64,000 nucleotides of DNA. Origin: Flavobacterium davisii. Lineage in GTDB: Bacteria > Bacteroidota > Bacteroidia > Flavobacteriales > Flavobacteriaceae. Made by a program: the position numbers and the translations under genes. How positions within the stretch are numbered: the first letter of the stretch is position 1; each line of letters starts with the position of its first letter. The stretch lies in contig NZ_CP067378.1 in the NCBI RefSeq assembly GCF_019565505.1, positions 1,302,001 through 1,366,000 of the forward strand, written 5' to 3'. Below the pieces are notes generated by a model, which did no database searches, was not told where the DNA came from, and saw nothing but the letters and a program-made list of their open reading frames with translations. This document shows positions 29,762 through 40,650 of this stretch, one piece after another.

Positions 29762-31530
29762 ATGAATTTTTTAAAGAATGTATTGGCAAGTATAATTGGC
29801 CTTTTTATATTTTGTATCATTTGCTTTTTTAGCATTATTATACTAGGTTCCTTAGTAGCTGGCGGAAAAGAGAAAATTGAAATCAAAGACAACTCCGTTT
29901 TGATCTTAAATTTAGAAAAAATAACAGATGATTACGCCGGAAAATTTAATTATGAGGACATGCCTTTTCTAAACGAAAAGGAAAAGGAGAAGGTCTTATA
30001 GACATATTAAAAGCAATTAAGGAAGCTAAGGAAGATAGTAGAATAAGAGGTATTTCTATTTTAAACAACACACTTCATTTGGGTGTTGCACAAACTAAAG
30101 CTCTTAGAGATGAACTAGAAAATTTTAGAAAATCAGGAAAATTTGTTTTAGCATACGGAAATACGTATTCGCAAAAAGAATATTATCTAAACTCTGTTGC
30201 GAGCACAGTTTATTTAAATCCTGTTGGAGAATTAGAGTTCAAAGGGTTATCAAGTGAGGTAATGTATTTTAAAGATTTTCAAGATAAAACAGGAATTAAA
30301 ATGGAAGTTATCCGACACGGAAAATACAAAAGTGCGGTTGAGCCCTTTTTAACAAATAGTATGAGTCCTGAAAATCGCGAGCAAATTAGTCTTTTTTTAA
30401 ATTCTATTTGGAATGCTGTTGTCGAAGACATATCTAAATCAAGAAGTATTTCCGTTACAGACTTAAATCTAATCGCTACGGATTTATTAGCACGCACTCC
30501 TGAATTAGCCAAAAATAGTAAGCTAGTAGACATAGTAGCCTATGAAGATGTATACCATCAAGACATCAAAAAGAGATTAAAAGTAGCACAAAATGAAGAC
30601 TATAATACTGTAAACATTCTTGATTATTCAAAAGAGCTAGCTGATAAGGAAGAATTTGCCTTAGGAGAAAAGATTGCTATTATTTATGCTCAAGGCGAAA
30701 TAGGCTCAGGGGAAGGTGATCTAAATACGGTGGGCGAAGGTTCTATGAAAAGATCATTAAAAGAGGCTCGAGGAGGATCAAGATATAAAGGCAATTGTAC
30801 TACGCATTAATAGTCCGGAGGAAGTGCTTTAACATCCGATCTGATATGGAGAGAAATCGAATTAACCAAAAAAGTAAAACCAGTCGTTGTATCTATGGGA
30901 AATCTGGCGGCTTCAGGAGGTTATTATATAGCTTGTAATGCCCATAAAATTTTTGCAGAAGCAAGCACTATAACAGGTTCTATTGGTGTTTTTGGAATGT
31001 TACCTAATTTATCTGAAATCAGCAATCGTTATGGCATTAATACAGAAACAGTGGAAACACATAAAAACGCATCAGGCTATAGTGTTTTTGAACCAATAGA
31101 TGCAGACTTTAAAAACTTCACACAAGAGGGGGTAGAAACCATTTATAAAACGTTTGTAAACCGCGTAGCTAAGGGACGTAAAATGAATTTTACTCAAGTA
31201 GATGCTATAGCACAAGGTCGTGTTTGGAGCGGTACCGATGCTCTTAAGATTGGATTAGTAGATAAAATTGGTGGATTAGATGATGCGATAGCCTACGCTG
31301 CTACTATTTCAAAAGCAAAAGACTATAGCACCATATCGTATCCTGAATTTGAAAAAAACTTTATTGATGAATTAGAAAAGAATGGATTTATGAGTTTCTT
31401 TAAAACACGCGAAGTTTTATTAAAAGAACAAATTGGTGAAGAAGGATTGGAAATGATAAATCAAATAAAACGAATGAATAATCGAAAAGGAATGCAGTTG
31501 ATAATTCCTTACGAATTAAAAATAAATTAG
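29762..31530 (+). CDS. sppA: Signal peptide peptidase SppA, 67K type (three lesions)
   Basis: A membrane-anchored serine protease that degrades cleaved signal peptides, about 588 aa. One N-terminal membrane helix (residues 8-35) is followed by two SppA domains. The catalytic Lys is probably in RHGKYKSAVEPF and the Ser in NLAASGGYYIA, the Lys/Ser dyad of the long form. Lesions: near 29975 an A4 should be A5 (NEKGKGEGLIDILKA). Near 30787 one extra G breaks YKAIVLRINS. At 30817-30820 CCGG should be CCGGG (INSPGGSAL). The last two are compensating shifts 30 bp apart, with TAA-TAG between. The intact remainder argues for consensus errors, not decay. Confidence 0.9.
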
Positions 31531-31540
31531 CCTCTAATAC

Positions 31541-31574
31541 AAAAATCCGTTTTCACATGAAAGCGGATTTTTTT
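31541..31574 (+). terminator. Rho-independent terminator after sppA
   Basis: AAAAATCCGTTTTCA and TGAAAGCGGATTT pair with one bulge, followed by a T-tract. Starts 10 bp after the sppA stop. Confidence 0.85.
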
Positions 31575-31577
31575 ATG

Positions 31578-31585
31578 TATTTTTG
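31578..31585 (+). promoter_or_regulatory. Bacteroidetes -7 box (TATTTTTG) for the second AsmA-like gene
   Basis: A TAnnTTTG match immediately after the sppA terminator, 49 bp before the ATG at 31635. Confidence 0.5.
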
Positions 31586-31634
31586 TAAATAAACTAAAAA
31601 GTTTTACAAGATAAAATTTCAAAAAGATTACAAA

Positions 31635-34260
31635 ATGAAAAAGAAAATTTTTATAGGTATTGGAGCCTCTCTCTTTATTATAATAGGGGGTTTAGCCTGC
31701 ATTCCATTATTTTTTAAAGATACAATAAAAAACAAAATTCAAGAAACCATTAATGAAAATCTAAATGCAAAAGTTGCCTTTGCAGATGCCGATATAAGTT
31801 TATTCAAAAGTTTCCCTAAAGCTACTATTTCCTTAGAAAAATTCATTATAATTAACCATGCTCCTTTTGAAGGTGACACCCTCGTTGCCTTTGACGAATT
31901 AAACCTTAAAATGTCTGTAACGGAACTTTGGAAGGACAAAAAGAACCTATGTCACTAGAAGCCATTAGCATTAAAAATGGATTAGCAAATATCCTTTTTA
32001 ATAAAGAAGGTAAAGGAAATTTTGATATTGCAAAAAAAACGAACGAGCCTAGTACTAGTAACGAAAAAAAGGAACCTTTTTCAATGAATATCCAAAACTA
32101 TGCTGTTGAAAACTTCCGTTTTAAATTCTATGATGAGCGTTCTAAAATCAAAATGGTTTTAGACAGTATACATCATAATGGAAAAGGGGATTTTGGCTCT
32201 CAAAAATTAGATTTAGAAACACAATCTATCGCCAAAGTGTCTCTTGACATGGATAAAATGAACTACATGAACAATGTAGTTATTACCTTAGATGCTGTTT
32301 TAGGAATAGACTTATCTGCTAATAAGTATACCTTTAAGGAAAATAAAGCTAAAATAAATGAACTCCCTCTTGAGTTCAATGGTTTTATACAAATGCTTCC
32401 TGAAGAACAACTTTATGACTTAACTTTTAAAACCCCCACCTCTTCTTTCAAGAATTTCTTAGGCCTTGTACCTGCACAATATGCAGGCAATCTAGAAACA
32501 GTAAAAACATCTGGCGATTTTACAATAAATGGAAAAGTTAAAGGAAAATTAAAAGAAAATATAATTCCTACTTTTAATATTGCTATAGCATCTAACAATG
32601 CTTCATTCCAGTATCCTCAACTCCCAAAATCAGTACGAAATATCATAATTGATACTAAAATAATTAACGATAGTGGCGCTTTAAGTGATACGTATGTAAA
32701 TCTAGACCAATTATCTTTTCAGATAGATCAAGACGTTTTTAATGCCAAAGCTTCTATAAAAAATGTAGCAACCACCCCACAGGTTAACGCGGCTTTAAAA
32801 GGAACTATTAATCTTGGCAATTTTACAAAAGCATATCCTATAAAAATAGACAAACCGCTTTCTGGAATTTTGAAAGCAAATGTAACAACAGATTTCAATA
32901 TGCAAGCTGTTGAAAAAAAGGAGTATGAAAAAATCAAAAATGCAGGTACTCTACATTTAACTGGTTTTAACTATACAGGCCCTGAAATGGCTAAACCTGT
33001 ACAAATAAAACTAGCTGAAGTAAACTTTACAAATAGCCAAATTAAACTGAATCAATTGGACATGAAGACAGGTAATTCAGATTTAAAAGTAAGCGGTATA
33101 TTAGAAAATTTTTATGGTTTTTTATTTAGAAAACAGACCTTAAAAGGTAATTTTAATATGGGATCAAACCAATTATATGTTGCTGATTTCATGGCTCCTG
33201 CTCCAACAAATTCAACAAACAAAACGGGTTCTAACACTTCTAGTAACGGAGAAAGTTCTTCTACTAAAAAGACAAAAAAAGAAGCCGTTAAAATACCTGC
33301 TTTCCTTGATTGTACAATTAGTGCCAAAGCAAACACAGTCGTATATGACAACTTGACACTCAAAAATGTATCAGGTAAGATGATGATTAAAAACGAAGCG
33401 ATTTCCTTGCAAAACGTTAGAACAGATCTTTTTAATGGTATTATAGGTTTTAACGGACTTGTATCTACAAAAGGCAGTACTCCAACCTTTAATATGAATT
33501 TAAATTTAGATAAGGTTGATATAGGACAATCTTTTACTCAATTAAATTTACTAAAGGCAATTGCTCCTATAGCTGGTGCTATAACAGGAAAACTGAACTC
33601 CACTATCAAGTTAAACGGTAATTTAGATCCTATTGAATTAACACCAAACATTCAGACCCTAACAGGAGACCTACTAGGCCAATTACTTTCAACTTCAATA
33701 AACGCTAATAATTCACAAATGCTAACTGCACTGAGTTCTCAATTAAAGTTCTTAGATATCAAAAAAATCAATTTAAATGACATTAAAGCTAATTTGGCAT
33801 TTGACAAAGGACGTGTAGTCGTAAAGCCTTTTAAAATAAAATACCAAGATATAGTAGCAGAAGTAGGAGGTACACATGGTTTTGACCAAAATATGAATTA
33901 CAATATTAAGTTAGATGTACCCGCAAAATATTTAGGAGGTGATGTTAATAAATTATTAGCCAAACTAAGTCCTAATGAAGCTTCAAAAATTGAAAGCGTT
34001 CCTATTAGCGCATTGATGACTGGTAATTTCAAATCACCAAAAGTAACTACAGACTTAAAACAAGCAAGTACTAACTTAGCCCTACAAATTGCTAAATCAC
34101 AAAAAGATAAATATTTAAACCAAGGTGTTGATGCCTTAGGCAGTATTTTAGGAGGTAACAAAAAAGGGAAAGATTCTACAAATACTAAAGATCCTAAAAA
34201 GAAGCTATCAAAAATACTGCTAACCAAGTTTTAGAGGGGCTTTTTGGTAGAAAAAAATAA
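31635..34260 (+). CDS. AsmA-like protein, second copy (two frameshifts)
   Basis: About 875 aa with an N-terminal membrane helix (IFIGIGASLFIIIGGLACIPL) and a long beta-rich periplasmic region. The C-terminal AsmA-type part includes MTGNFKSPKVTTDLKQ and ends GLFGRKK at 34260. It shares layout and motifs with the gene at 19776-22492, so the two are paralogues. Lesions: near 31934-31940 a missing base (AAGG for AAAGG) restores VTELWKGQKEPMSLEA. Near 34196-34200 A5 should be A6, giving DPKKEAIKNTANQVLEGLFG. A Ser/Thr/Asn-rich linker lies near residue 520. It probably functions in outer-membrane lipid homeostasis, inferred from the family. Confidence 0.82.
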
Positions 34261-34328
34261 TATTTTATCTTTCAAAAAAAAGAAAGAGGCTATTGAAAAG
34301 ATCTCTATATTGTCATTTTCAAACCAAG

Positions 34329-34363
34329 AGAGAAGTCATATAATTTAACCATCTGACTTCTCT
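34329..34363. terminator. Hairpin between convergent genes
   Basis: AGAGAAGTCA pairs perfectly with TGACTTCTCT around a 15-base loop, in the 180-bp gap between the AsmA-like gene and DUF2797. It has no long T-tract, so its terminator role is uncertain. Confidence 0.4.
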
Positions 34364-34440
34364 TAATTTGAGAAATATTAATCATAGAGTTATTCCTTTC
34401 CAACAGTCTCTTTTTTTATACTATATAATTGAAAAATATA

Positions 34441-35235
34441 TTACAGGTCAATCTTTACTACATAGCCTTCGTAGGTTCTAACATTAAAAACAGTATTATC
34501 TTCAAACAACAGATATTGTCCTTTAATTCCTTTTAAAACACCTGTATAATGGGGTGTTTTTTCTAAATTTAAACTCACCACTTTTTTAGGATACTCTAAA
34601 ACAGGGTACTCAAATTTATATAATTCTTCTGCAACAGGCTTATAATATTCTTGTACTTCTTGCGGCAATATGGTCTGTAAATTATTACGTTCAGTCATTA
34701 AATCTACTTTAGGCACTTCGTTTTTCAACATACGTTGCCAGTTTGTTTTATCTGCGTATATTTTTTTCAGCGCCACTTCCGTAACTCCTGCTAAATAGCG
34801 ATTAGGAACTTCAACAATAGGAACAGCTTCTATAGCTCCTTGGTCTATCCATCGAGTAGGAACCTGTGATTTTCTTGTTACTCCTACTTTTACTTCACTA
34901 GATAAAGCCAAATAGACTATATGAGGTTGTAATTGTACTTTTTTTTCATATTCTAAATCTCGATCTTCTATATCTAAATGAGCTTTACTCAACTCAGGTT
35001 TCATAATCCAATCTCCAGCTGAAGCACTTGCCGTAAAACAATCATAACAAAAACCTTGTCTAAAAACTTTTTTTTCTTTCCCACACTCTAAACACTGATA
35101 ACCAAGATGTAAAAAGGTCATTGATTTACCTAATAATTGATTAAGATTTAAAAAAGAGTTTTCAAGAACTAGATAATATTCAATAGGACGAACAAACTCT
35201 GTTTGCATTTTAGTAAGAACACCTTGAAAAGTCAT
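34441..35235 (-). CDS. DUF2797 domain-containing protein
   Basis: A 264-aa soluble protein covering the whole DUF2797 family. It has a zinc-ribbon-like cysteine set, CLECGKEKKVFRQGFCYDCF (residues about 48-68), followed by the conserved VYLALSSEVKVGVTRKSQVP and TRWIDQGA, which is the GIY-YIG-like part of the family. No function is established. It is transcribed divergently from the GH3 gene across a 96-bp gap containing a heptamer repeat. Confidence 0.83.
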   Translation of the reverse strand: MTFQGVLTKMQTEFVRPIEYYLVLENSFLNLNQLLGKSMTFLHLGYQCLECGKEKKVFRQGFCYDCFTASASAGDWIMKPELSKAHLDIEDRDLEYEKKVQLQPHIVYLALSSEVKVGVTRKSQVPTRWIDQGAIEAVPIVEVPNRYLAGVTEVALKKIYADKTNWQRMLKNEVPKVDLMTERNNLQTILPQEVQEYYKPVAEELYKFEYPVLEYPKKVVSLNLEKTPHYTGVLKGIKGQYLLFEDNTVFNVRTYEGYVVKIDL

Positions 35236-35296
35236 AGTAGATTTTTGATTTTAGACATTAGATAATCTTTTTTTTTCTATTTTAGCGTAAAGTTAT

Positions 35297-35323
35297 AATT
35301 CAAAATTCAAAATTCAAAATTCA
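35297..35323 (+). repeat. Heptanucleotide tandem repeat in a divergent promoter region
   Basis: The unit ATTCAAA repeats about 3.7 times with period 7, ending 8 bp before the GH3 start codon. Confidence 0.7.
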
Positions 35324-35331
35324 CGATTATA

Positions 35332-36843
35332 ATGCCTTTATCTATTATACATTCTATTGCCTCTTGGGTTTTAAAACAACGTATTCATCAGATAGAACTT
35401 TTTTTAAAATATCCAAATGAAGTACAAGAAGAACTGCTGATAAATTTGATTCGTCAATCAGAAAACACTGTAATAGGTAAAACTTATGATTTCCAATCTA
35501 TAAAAACATATCACACTTTTCAAGAAAGAGTTCCTGTTTCATGTTATGAGGATTTAGAACCCTTAATTGAACGTACACGTAAAGGAGAACAAAATGTTTT
35601 TTGGCATCAGCCTATTAAATGGTTTGCAAAATCGAGTGGTACAACGAACGCAAAAAGTAAATTTATACCTGTAAGTAATGAAGCTCTTGAAAATTGTCAT
35701 TATAAAGGCAGCAAGGACTTACTTTGCATGTACCTTAATAACAATGAGGACTCTCAGCTTTTTAAAGGAAAAAGTCTTCGTTTAGGAGGTAGTAAACAAT
35801 TATATGAGGATAATAACACTTTTTTTGGAGACTTATCAGCTATTCTTATAGACAATATGCCTTTTTGGGCTGAATTTAGTAGTACACCATCCAACAGAAC
35901 CTCCTTAATGAGTGAATGGGAAACGAAACTTCTAGCAATTGTTAATGAAACTAAGAGCGAAAACGTGACTAGTTTTGCTGGTGTTCCATCTTGGATGATG
36001 GTCTTACTTAACAAACTGATGGAGGAAACGGGTAAATCAAATTTATTTGACATTTGGCCTAACCTAGAAGTTTATTTTCACGGAGGTGTAAGTTTTGACC
36101 CTTATCGCGATCAGTACAAAAAAATACTTCCAAAATCTAATTTTAAATATTACGAAATATACAATGCTTCTGAAGGTTTTTTTGCCATTCAGGATCTTAA
36201 TCATTCTAACGATTTATTGCTAATGCTTGATTATGGTATTTTTTATGAATTTATACCAATGGATACATACGGCACTCCTAATCAAAAAACGGTTCGTTTA
36301 GTAGATGTAGAACTTCATAAAAACTATGCTATTTTAATTACTACTAATTCAGGTTTATGGCGTTATTTAATAGGAGACACTGTTCGATTTACTTCTTTAT
36401 CTCCTTATAGAGTTCGTATTACAGGTCGAACCAAACATTACATTAATGTATTTGGAGAAGAATTAATGATTGAAAATACAGATAAAGCACTAGCCAAAAC
36501 ATGTCAACTAACCAATTGTGAAGTAAAAGATTATACCGTTGCTCCTATTTTTATGAACGGAAAAGAAAAAGGAGCTCATGAATGGATTATTGAGTTTAAA
36601 ACTCAACCTAAATGTATTGAGGAGTTTAGTCATATTTTAGACAAAACTATACAATCATTAAACTCTGATTATGAAGCTAAACGCTACAACAATATGACTC
36701 TAAACCCTTTAAAGATAAACATTGCACGTGAAAATCTATTTTATGATTGGCTAAAAGAAAAAGGAAAATTAGGTGGTCAGAACAAAGTTCCTCGTTTATC
36801 AAACTCTCGCGAATACATAGATAGTCTTTTACAAACGTTATAA
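35332..36843 (+). CDS. GH3-family adenylate-forming protein
   Basis: A 503-aa homologue of plant GH3 acyl-acid amido synthetases. Bacterial members belong to the adenylate-forming superfamily; the substrate is unknown. Visible motifs are the ATP-binding FAKSSGTTNAKSKFIPVS (residues about 102-119), YFHGGVSFDPY, YYEIYNASEGFFAIQD (the adenylation motif), and LWRYLIGDTVRFTSL with RITGRTKHYINVFGEELM (the hinge region). Catalytic positions look intact and the length is normal for the family. No biosynthetic partners are nearby; it stands alone between DUF2797 and clpX. Confidence 0.87.
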   Translation: MPLSIIHSIASWVLKQRIHQIELFLKYPNEVQEELLINLIRQSENTVIGKTYDFQSIKTYHTFQERVPVSCYEDLEPLIERTRKGEQNVFWHQPIKWFAKSSGTTNAKSKFIPVSNEALENCHYKGSKDLLCMYLNNNEDSQLFKGKSLRLGGSKQLYEDNNTFFGDLSAILIDNMPFWAEFSSTPSNRTSLMSEWETKLLAIVNETKSENVTSFAGVPSWMMVLLNKLMEETGKSNLFDIWPNLEVYFHGGVSFDPYRDQYKKILPKSNFKYYEIYNASEGFFAIQDLNHSNDLLLMLDYGIFYEFIPMDTYGTPNQKTVRLVDVELHKNYAILITTNSGLWRYLIGDTVRFTSLSPYRVRITGRTKHYINVFGEELMIENTDKALAKTCQLTNCEVKDYTVAPIFMNGKEKGAHEWIIEFKTQPKCIEEFSHILDKTIQSLNSDYEAKRYNNMTLNPLKINIARENLFYDWLKEKGKLGGQNKVPRLSNSREYIDSLLQTL

Positions 36844-36949
36844 ACCCGAGAATATTAAAACATTGGATATTTTGTAAAAATTCACAAGGCTAGTCATTTA
36901 AAAAAATTATCTAAAAGTTGTTAATCCAACAGACTTATTAGTTGCATAA

Positions 36950-37010
36950 AGGCTGTCCAAAAAACTTAACTTACATCTTTTCTTGCTATAAGTTTATTTT
37001 TTGGACAGCT
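36950..37010. repeat. Short inverted-repeat element, possible terminator
   Basis: AGGCTGTCCAAAAAA and TTTTTTGGACAGCT pair over 61 bp, followed by a T-rich tract (37011-37019) on the plus strand. Its ends match those of families at 28372 and 56801. It lies between convergent GH3 and clpX. Confidence 0.65.
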
Positions 37011-37017
37011 TATTTTT

Positions 37018-38247
37018 TTATGAAGCTATTTCTAAACGTTTAAGTAAATTCTTATTAAGAGTTATTTCTACGTACTCTTTATCTACGTTTAATTGCTTTT
37101 CATCTGAACTAGGTATTTCATACATAGCATCTGTTAGAATGGCTTCGCATAACGAACGTAAACCACGTGCACCTAACTTGTATTCTAATGCTTTATCTAC
37201 GATATAATCTAGTGCTTCATCTGTAATATTAAACGTTATATCATCCATAGCAAATAACTTGGTATATTGCTTAATAAGAGCATTCTTAGGTTCTGTTAAG
37301 ATCGCACGTAAAGTAGCTTTATCCAAAGGATCCATGTGAGTCAATACGGGTAGACGACCAATTATTTCGGGTATTAATCCAAAATCTTTAATATCTTTTG
37401 GAATTATATATTGTAATAAATTGGTTTCATCTATCTTATCTGTTTCTTTGGATGCACCAAATCCCATTGCTTGACGATTTAATCTTTTTGATATAATACG
37501 TTCTACTCCATCAAAAGCACCTCCCGCTATAAATAGGATATCCTTAGTATTAACTTCTACAAATTTTTGATCAGGATGCTTACGTCCTCCTTTAGGAGGA
37601 ACATTAACCACGGTTCCTTCTAACAACTTCAACATAGCTTGCTGAACTCCTTCTCCTGAAACATCTCGTGTAATAGATGGATTATCACTCTTACGAGCAA
37701 TTTTATCAATTTCATCTATAAATACAATACCGCGTTCTGCTTTTGCAACATCATAGTCTGCAGCCTGTAACAAACGGGTTAAAATACTTTCAACATCTTC
37801 TCCTACGTAACCGGCTTCGGTTAATACTGTTGCATCTACTATTGCAAGTGGTACGTCCAACATTTTTGCAATTGTTTTAGCTACTAATGTTTTTCCTGTA
37901 CCTGTTTGTCCCACCATAATAATGTTTGATTTTTCAATTTCAACATCATCTCCATGATCTAACTGAATTAAACGTTTGTAGTGGTTATATACTGCAACGG
38001 AAATAACTTTTTTGGTTTGTTCTTGCCCTATAACATATTTATCTAAAAAGGCTCTAATTTCTTTTGGTTTTTGTAAAACTAAATCCGTTTCTCTTGATAA
38101 GCCAGTTGTTTTTAATTCTTGTAAAACAATCCCATGTGCTTGCTCTATACAATGATCACATATATGTGCGTCAATACCTGCAATTAGTAAATTGGTTTCG
38201 GGTTTTCTCCTTCCGCAGAAGGAACATTCTAAAATTTCTTTTGCCAT
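37018..38247 (-). CDS. clpX: ATP-dependent Clp protease ATP-binding subunit ClpX
   Basis: A 409-aa AAA+ unfoldase that feeds substrates to ClpP. The N-terminal C4 zinc domain ([10 protein letters not shown] and [10 protein letters not shown]) is followed by Walker [13 protein letters not shown], Walker [12 protein letters not shown], the pore loop GYVGED and the C-terminal small domain with [20 protein letters not shown]. Complete and undamaged. It lies 64 bp downstream of clpP on the same strand, behind tig, reproducing the common tig-clpP-clpX order. Confidence 0.97.
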   Translation of the reverse strand: MAKEILECSFCGRRKPETNLLIAGIDAHICDHCIEQAHGIVLQELKTTGLSRETDLVLQKPKEIRAFLDKYVIGQEQTKKVISVAVYNHYKRLIQLDHGDDVEIEKSNIIMVGQTGTGKTLVAKTIAKMLDVPLAIVDATVLTEAGYVGEDVESILTRLLQAADYDVAKAERGIVFIDEIDKIARKSDNPSITRDVSGEGVQQAMLKLLEGTVVNVPPKGGRKHPDQKFVEVNTKDILFIAGGAFDGVERIISKRLNRQAMGFGASKETDKIDETNLLQYIIPKDIKDFGLIPEIIGRLPVLTHMDPLDKATLRAILTEPKNALIKQYTKLFAMDDITFNITDEALDYIVDKALEYKLGARGLRSLCEAILTDAMYEIPSSDEKQLNVDKEYVEITLNKNLLKRLEIAS

Positions 38248-38311
38248 TATTTAAGTCAAATGTCATAAAGTTTAAGGTTAAAAAATTGATTTTAAACTTT
38301 AGACGAAAAAA

Positions 38312-38967
38312 TTATCTTCTTAATACTTCATCAATCATTCCGTATTCTTTTGCTTCATCAGCTTTCATCCAATAGTCACGTTCAGAATCTTTGTATACTT
38401 TTTCAAAAGGTTGTTTTGAGTGATGCGAAATGATTTGATACAATTCATCTTTCAATTTCAACATTTCTTTTAAGTTTATTTCCATATCGGTTGCTACTCC
38501 TTGTGCTCCTCCAGAAGGCTGATGAATCATGACTCTTGAATGAGGTAAAGCAGAACGTTTTCCTTCTGCACCTGCACATAAAAGGACTGCCCCCATAGAT
38601 GCTGCCATACCTGTACAAATAGTTGCTACATCTGGCTTTACAAACTGCATTGTATCATAAATACCTAAACCTGCGTATACACTTCCACCGGAGAGTTAAT
38701 ATATATTTGAATATCTTTAGAAGCATCTACACTTTCTAAAAACAACAATTGTGCTTGAATAATATTGGCCATGTAATCGTCAACTCCTGTTCCCATAAAA
38801 ATGATTCGATCCATCATTAAACGAGAAAAAACATCTAATTGCGAAATATTTAATTGACGTTCTTCAATTACATAAGGCGTCATACTACCTACTATTTTAT
38901 CATAGTACATACTATTTACTCCATGGTGCTTCGTAGCATATTTTTTAAATTCTTTACCGTAATTCAT
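38312..38967 (-). CDS. clpP: ATP-dependent Clp protease proteolytic subunit ClpP (one frameshift)
   Basis: A serine protease that forms the barrel partner of ClpX, about 218 aa once corrected. The catalytic Ser is in [19 protein letters not shown] and the His in [16 protein letters not shown], both in the downstream part. The frame breaks at 38687-38692. The gene strand reads TCTCCGGTGGAAG where TCTCCGGGTGGAAG gives the invariant [19 protein letters not shown]. This Ser-Pro-Gly-Gly block is universally conserved in ClpP and the gene is otherwise perfect, so the lost G is almost certainly a consensus error at a CCGGG site. Confidence 0.95.
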
Positions 38968-39072
38968 TTATTATTAGTTTAAAAGTTTAAATGTTTAAAG
39001 TTATTATTCTTTAAACAGGTTAAACGAATTGCAATTTTTAGACCTTTTTATTTTTAATGACAGTTTGTCAAT

Positions 39073-39102
39073 AAAAAAGCGTCAAATAAAATATTTGACG
39101 CT
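39073..39102 (-). terminator. Rho-independent terminator after tig
   Basis: On the minus strand AGCGTCAAAT pairs with ATTTGACGCT around a 5-base loop and runs into TTTTTT. It separates tig from clpP, so clpPX probably has its own promoter in 38968-39072. Confidence 0.85.
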
Positions 39103-39226
39103 CAAACTTACGTATTTTTTTATGATTTTTCTTGAAGAAAATCTAAAAAGTTTACAAAAGTAAATTCTTTATTTTTATTGTTTTAAAAATACAAATTTCA
39201 AGAAAAAACATCTAAATTTTCACGTA

Positions 39227-40555
39227 TTAGATTTCACCATACATAGCTTTGATGAATTCATCATAAGTTACTTCTTTAGTCGATGCGTTTAATTTTTCTT
39301 TAAATACGTTTAATAATCTTTCGCTCATTACTTGTTCTGACAAACGACGAACTTCATCTTGATTGGTCATTACACGACTTACTATATTATCTACATCTTC
39401 TTGTGAAGGATCTAACTGTCCGAATTGTGCCATTTGTTTTTTGATGATATCACTAGCATATTCTTTTAAATCTTCAAAAGTTACTTGTAAATTATTAGTC
39501 GTAATAATTTTACTTTCAATTAACTGATAACGCAATCCGTTTTCAGAACGAGCGTACTCAACTTCTGCTTGTTCAGTTGTTAAAGGGGTTTCTCCAACTG
39601 TTTGAATCCATCTTTTTAAGAATTCCGCTGGCAATTCAACTTGATGATTATTGATTAAGTATTCTGTTGCATCATTATAAAACTTTTGATCTGCTTGTTG
39701 TGCAAAAGTTTTTTCTGCGTCTTCTTTTATTTTTGTTTTTAGATCTTCAACTGAAGTTACATTTCCTTCTCCAAATAATTTATCAAATAATTCTTGATTT
39801 AATTCAGCTGGCTCAGTTGTGGTAACTTCTTCAATTTTAAAGTCTACTGTAATATCTAAACCGTGAACATCATCATGACCTAACCCTAAGTAATCCATTA
39901 GTTTATGGTCATCATTAAACAAACCTTTTGTAGGAACTGCTACTACATCTCCTGCTTTTTTACCAATGAAAGATGCAGCAACTTCTTTATTTTCAAAAAT
40001 ATCTAACGTAATTTGAGCTGCTTTGTTGATGTTTTTTTCTTCATTTACAAAAGTACCACGAATGTCATCTTCTTGCGCTATTACTTCCTTAGAAGACATT
40101 TTTCCAAATTGCTTTTGAATTCTAACAACTTGCTCATCTAGCAACTTGTCATCAGCTATAATATTATAGTATGTTAAGTCTTTAGATCCTTCTAATTTTA
40201 CATCAAATTCAGGTGCTAAACCCAATTCGAATTCAAATTTAAAATCTTCTGAATCCCAGTTAAACTCTTCTGTAAACTTAGGAAGTGGATTACCTAAAAT
40301 ATCTAACTTTTCTTCTACTAAAAATTTATTTAAACTTTCTTGTATTAATTTATTTACCTCTTCAGCTAAAACTGCTTTACCGTATTGTTTTTGTACTAAA
40401 GACATAGGTACTTGACCTTTACGGAAACCCGGTATGTTTGCATTTTTGCGGTAGTTCTGCAAAACTTTCTCTACCTTTTCAGCATAATCATTCTTTGCAA
40501 CTTCTACAGTTACCACTGCGTTTAACGCATCAATATTGGTTTTTGTAATATTCAT
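39227..40555 (-). CDS. tig: Trigger factor
   Basis: A 442-aa ribosome-associated chaperone. The N-terminal ribosome-binding signature NIPGFRKGQVPMSLVQKQYG (residues about 38-57) is intact, including a CCGGG site here that is not damaged. The middle peptidyl-prolyl isomerase region is degenerate, as usual in Bacteroidetes. The C-terminal helical substrate-binding part is complete. It is followed by its own terminator and then clpP and clpX. Confidence 0.95.
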   Translation of the reverse strand: MNITKTNIDALNAVVTVEVAKNDYAEKVEKVLQNYRKNANIPGFRKGQVPMSLVQKQYGKAVLAEEVNKLIQESLNKFLVEEKLDILGNPLPKFTEEFNWDSEDFKFEFELGLAPEFDVKLEGSKDLTYYNIIADDKLLDEQVVRIQKQFGKMSSKEVIAQEDDIRGTFVNEEKNINKAAQITLDIFENKEVAASFIGKKAGDVVAVPTKGLFNDDHKLMDYLGLGHDDVHGLDITVDFKIEEVTTTEPAELNQELFDKLFGEGNVTSVEDLKTKIKEDAEKTFAQQADQKFYNDATEYLINNHQVELPAEFLKRWIQTVGETPLTTEQAEVEYARSENGLRYQLIESKIITTNNLQVTFEDLKEYASDIIKKQMAQFGQLDPSQEDVDNIVSRVMTNQDEVRRLSEQVMSERLLNVFKEKLNASTKEVTYDEFIKAMYGEI

Positions 40556-40580
40556 TATATATGTTTTTTACGTACTAAAA

Positions 40581-40619
40581 TTGGGTGGCAAAATTACATA
40601 ATTTATACCACCCAACAAA
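40581..40619 (-). promoter_or_regulatory. tig promoter overlapped by a perfect palindrome
   Basis: On the minus strand, TTTG (40619-40616), a 19-bp gap, then TAATTTTG (40596-40589) is an excellent promoter match. An 8-bp perfect inverted repeat, TTGGGTGG and CCACCCAA (40615-40608 and 40588-40581), brackets the spacer and -7 box. It could be an operator or a hairpin terminating the upstream holin-like gene. Confidence 0.6.
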
Positions 40620-40650
40620 TTTTATTTTATTAAAATCAACTTACTAATTT

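Noticed and set aside
29762..31530. sppA as a true pseudogene
   Set aside because: Two of its lesions are compensating single-base changes 30 bp apart flanking a perfectly conserved motif, and catalytic residues are intact; sequence error is simpler.
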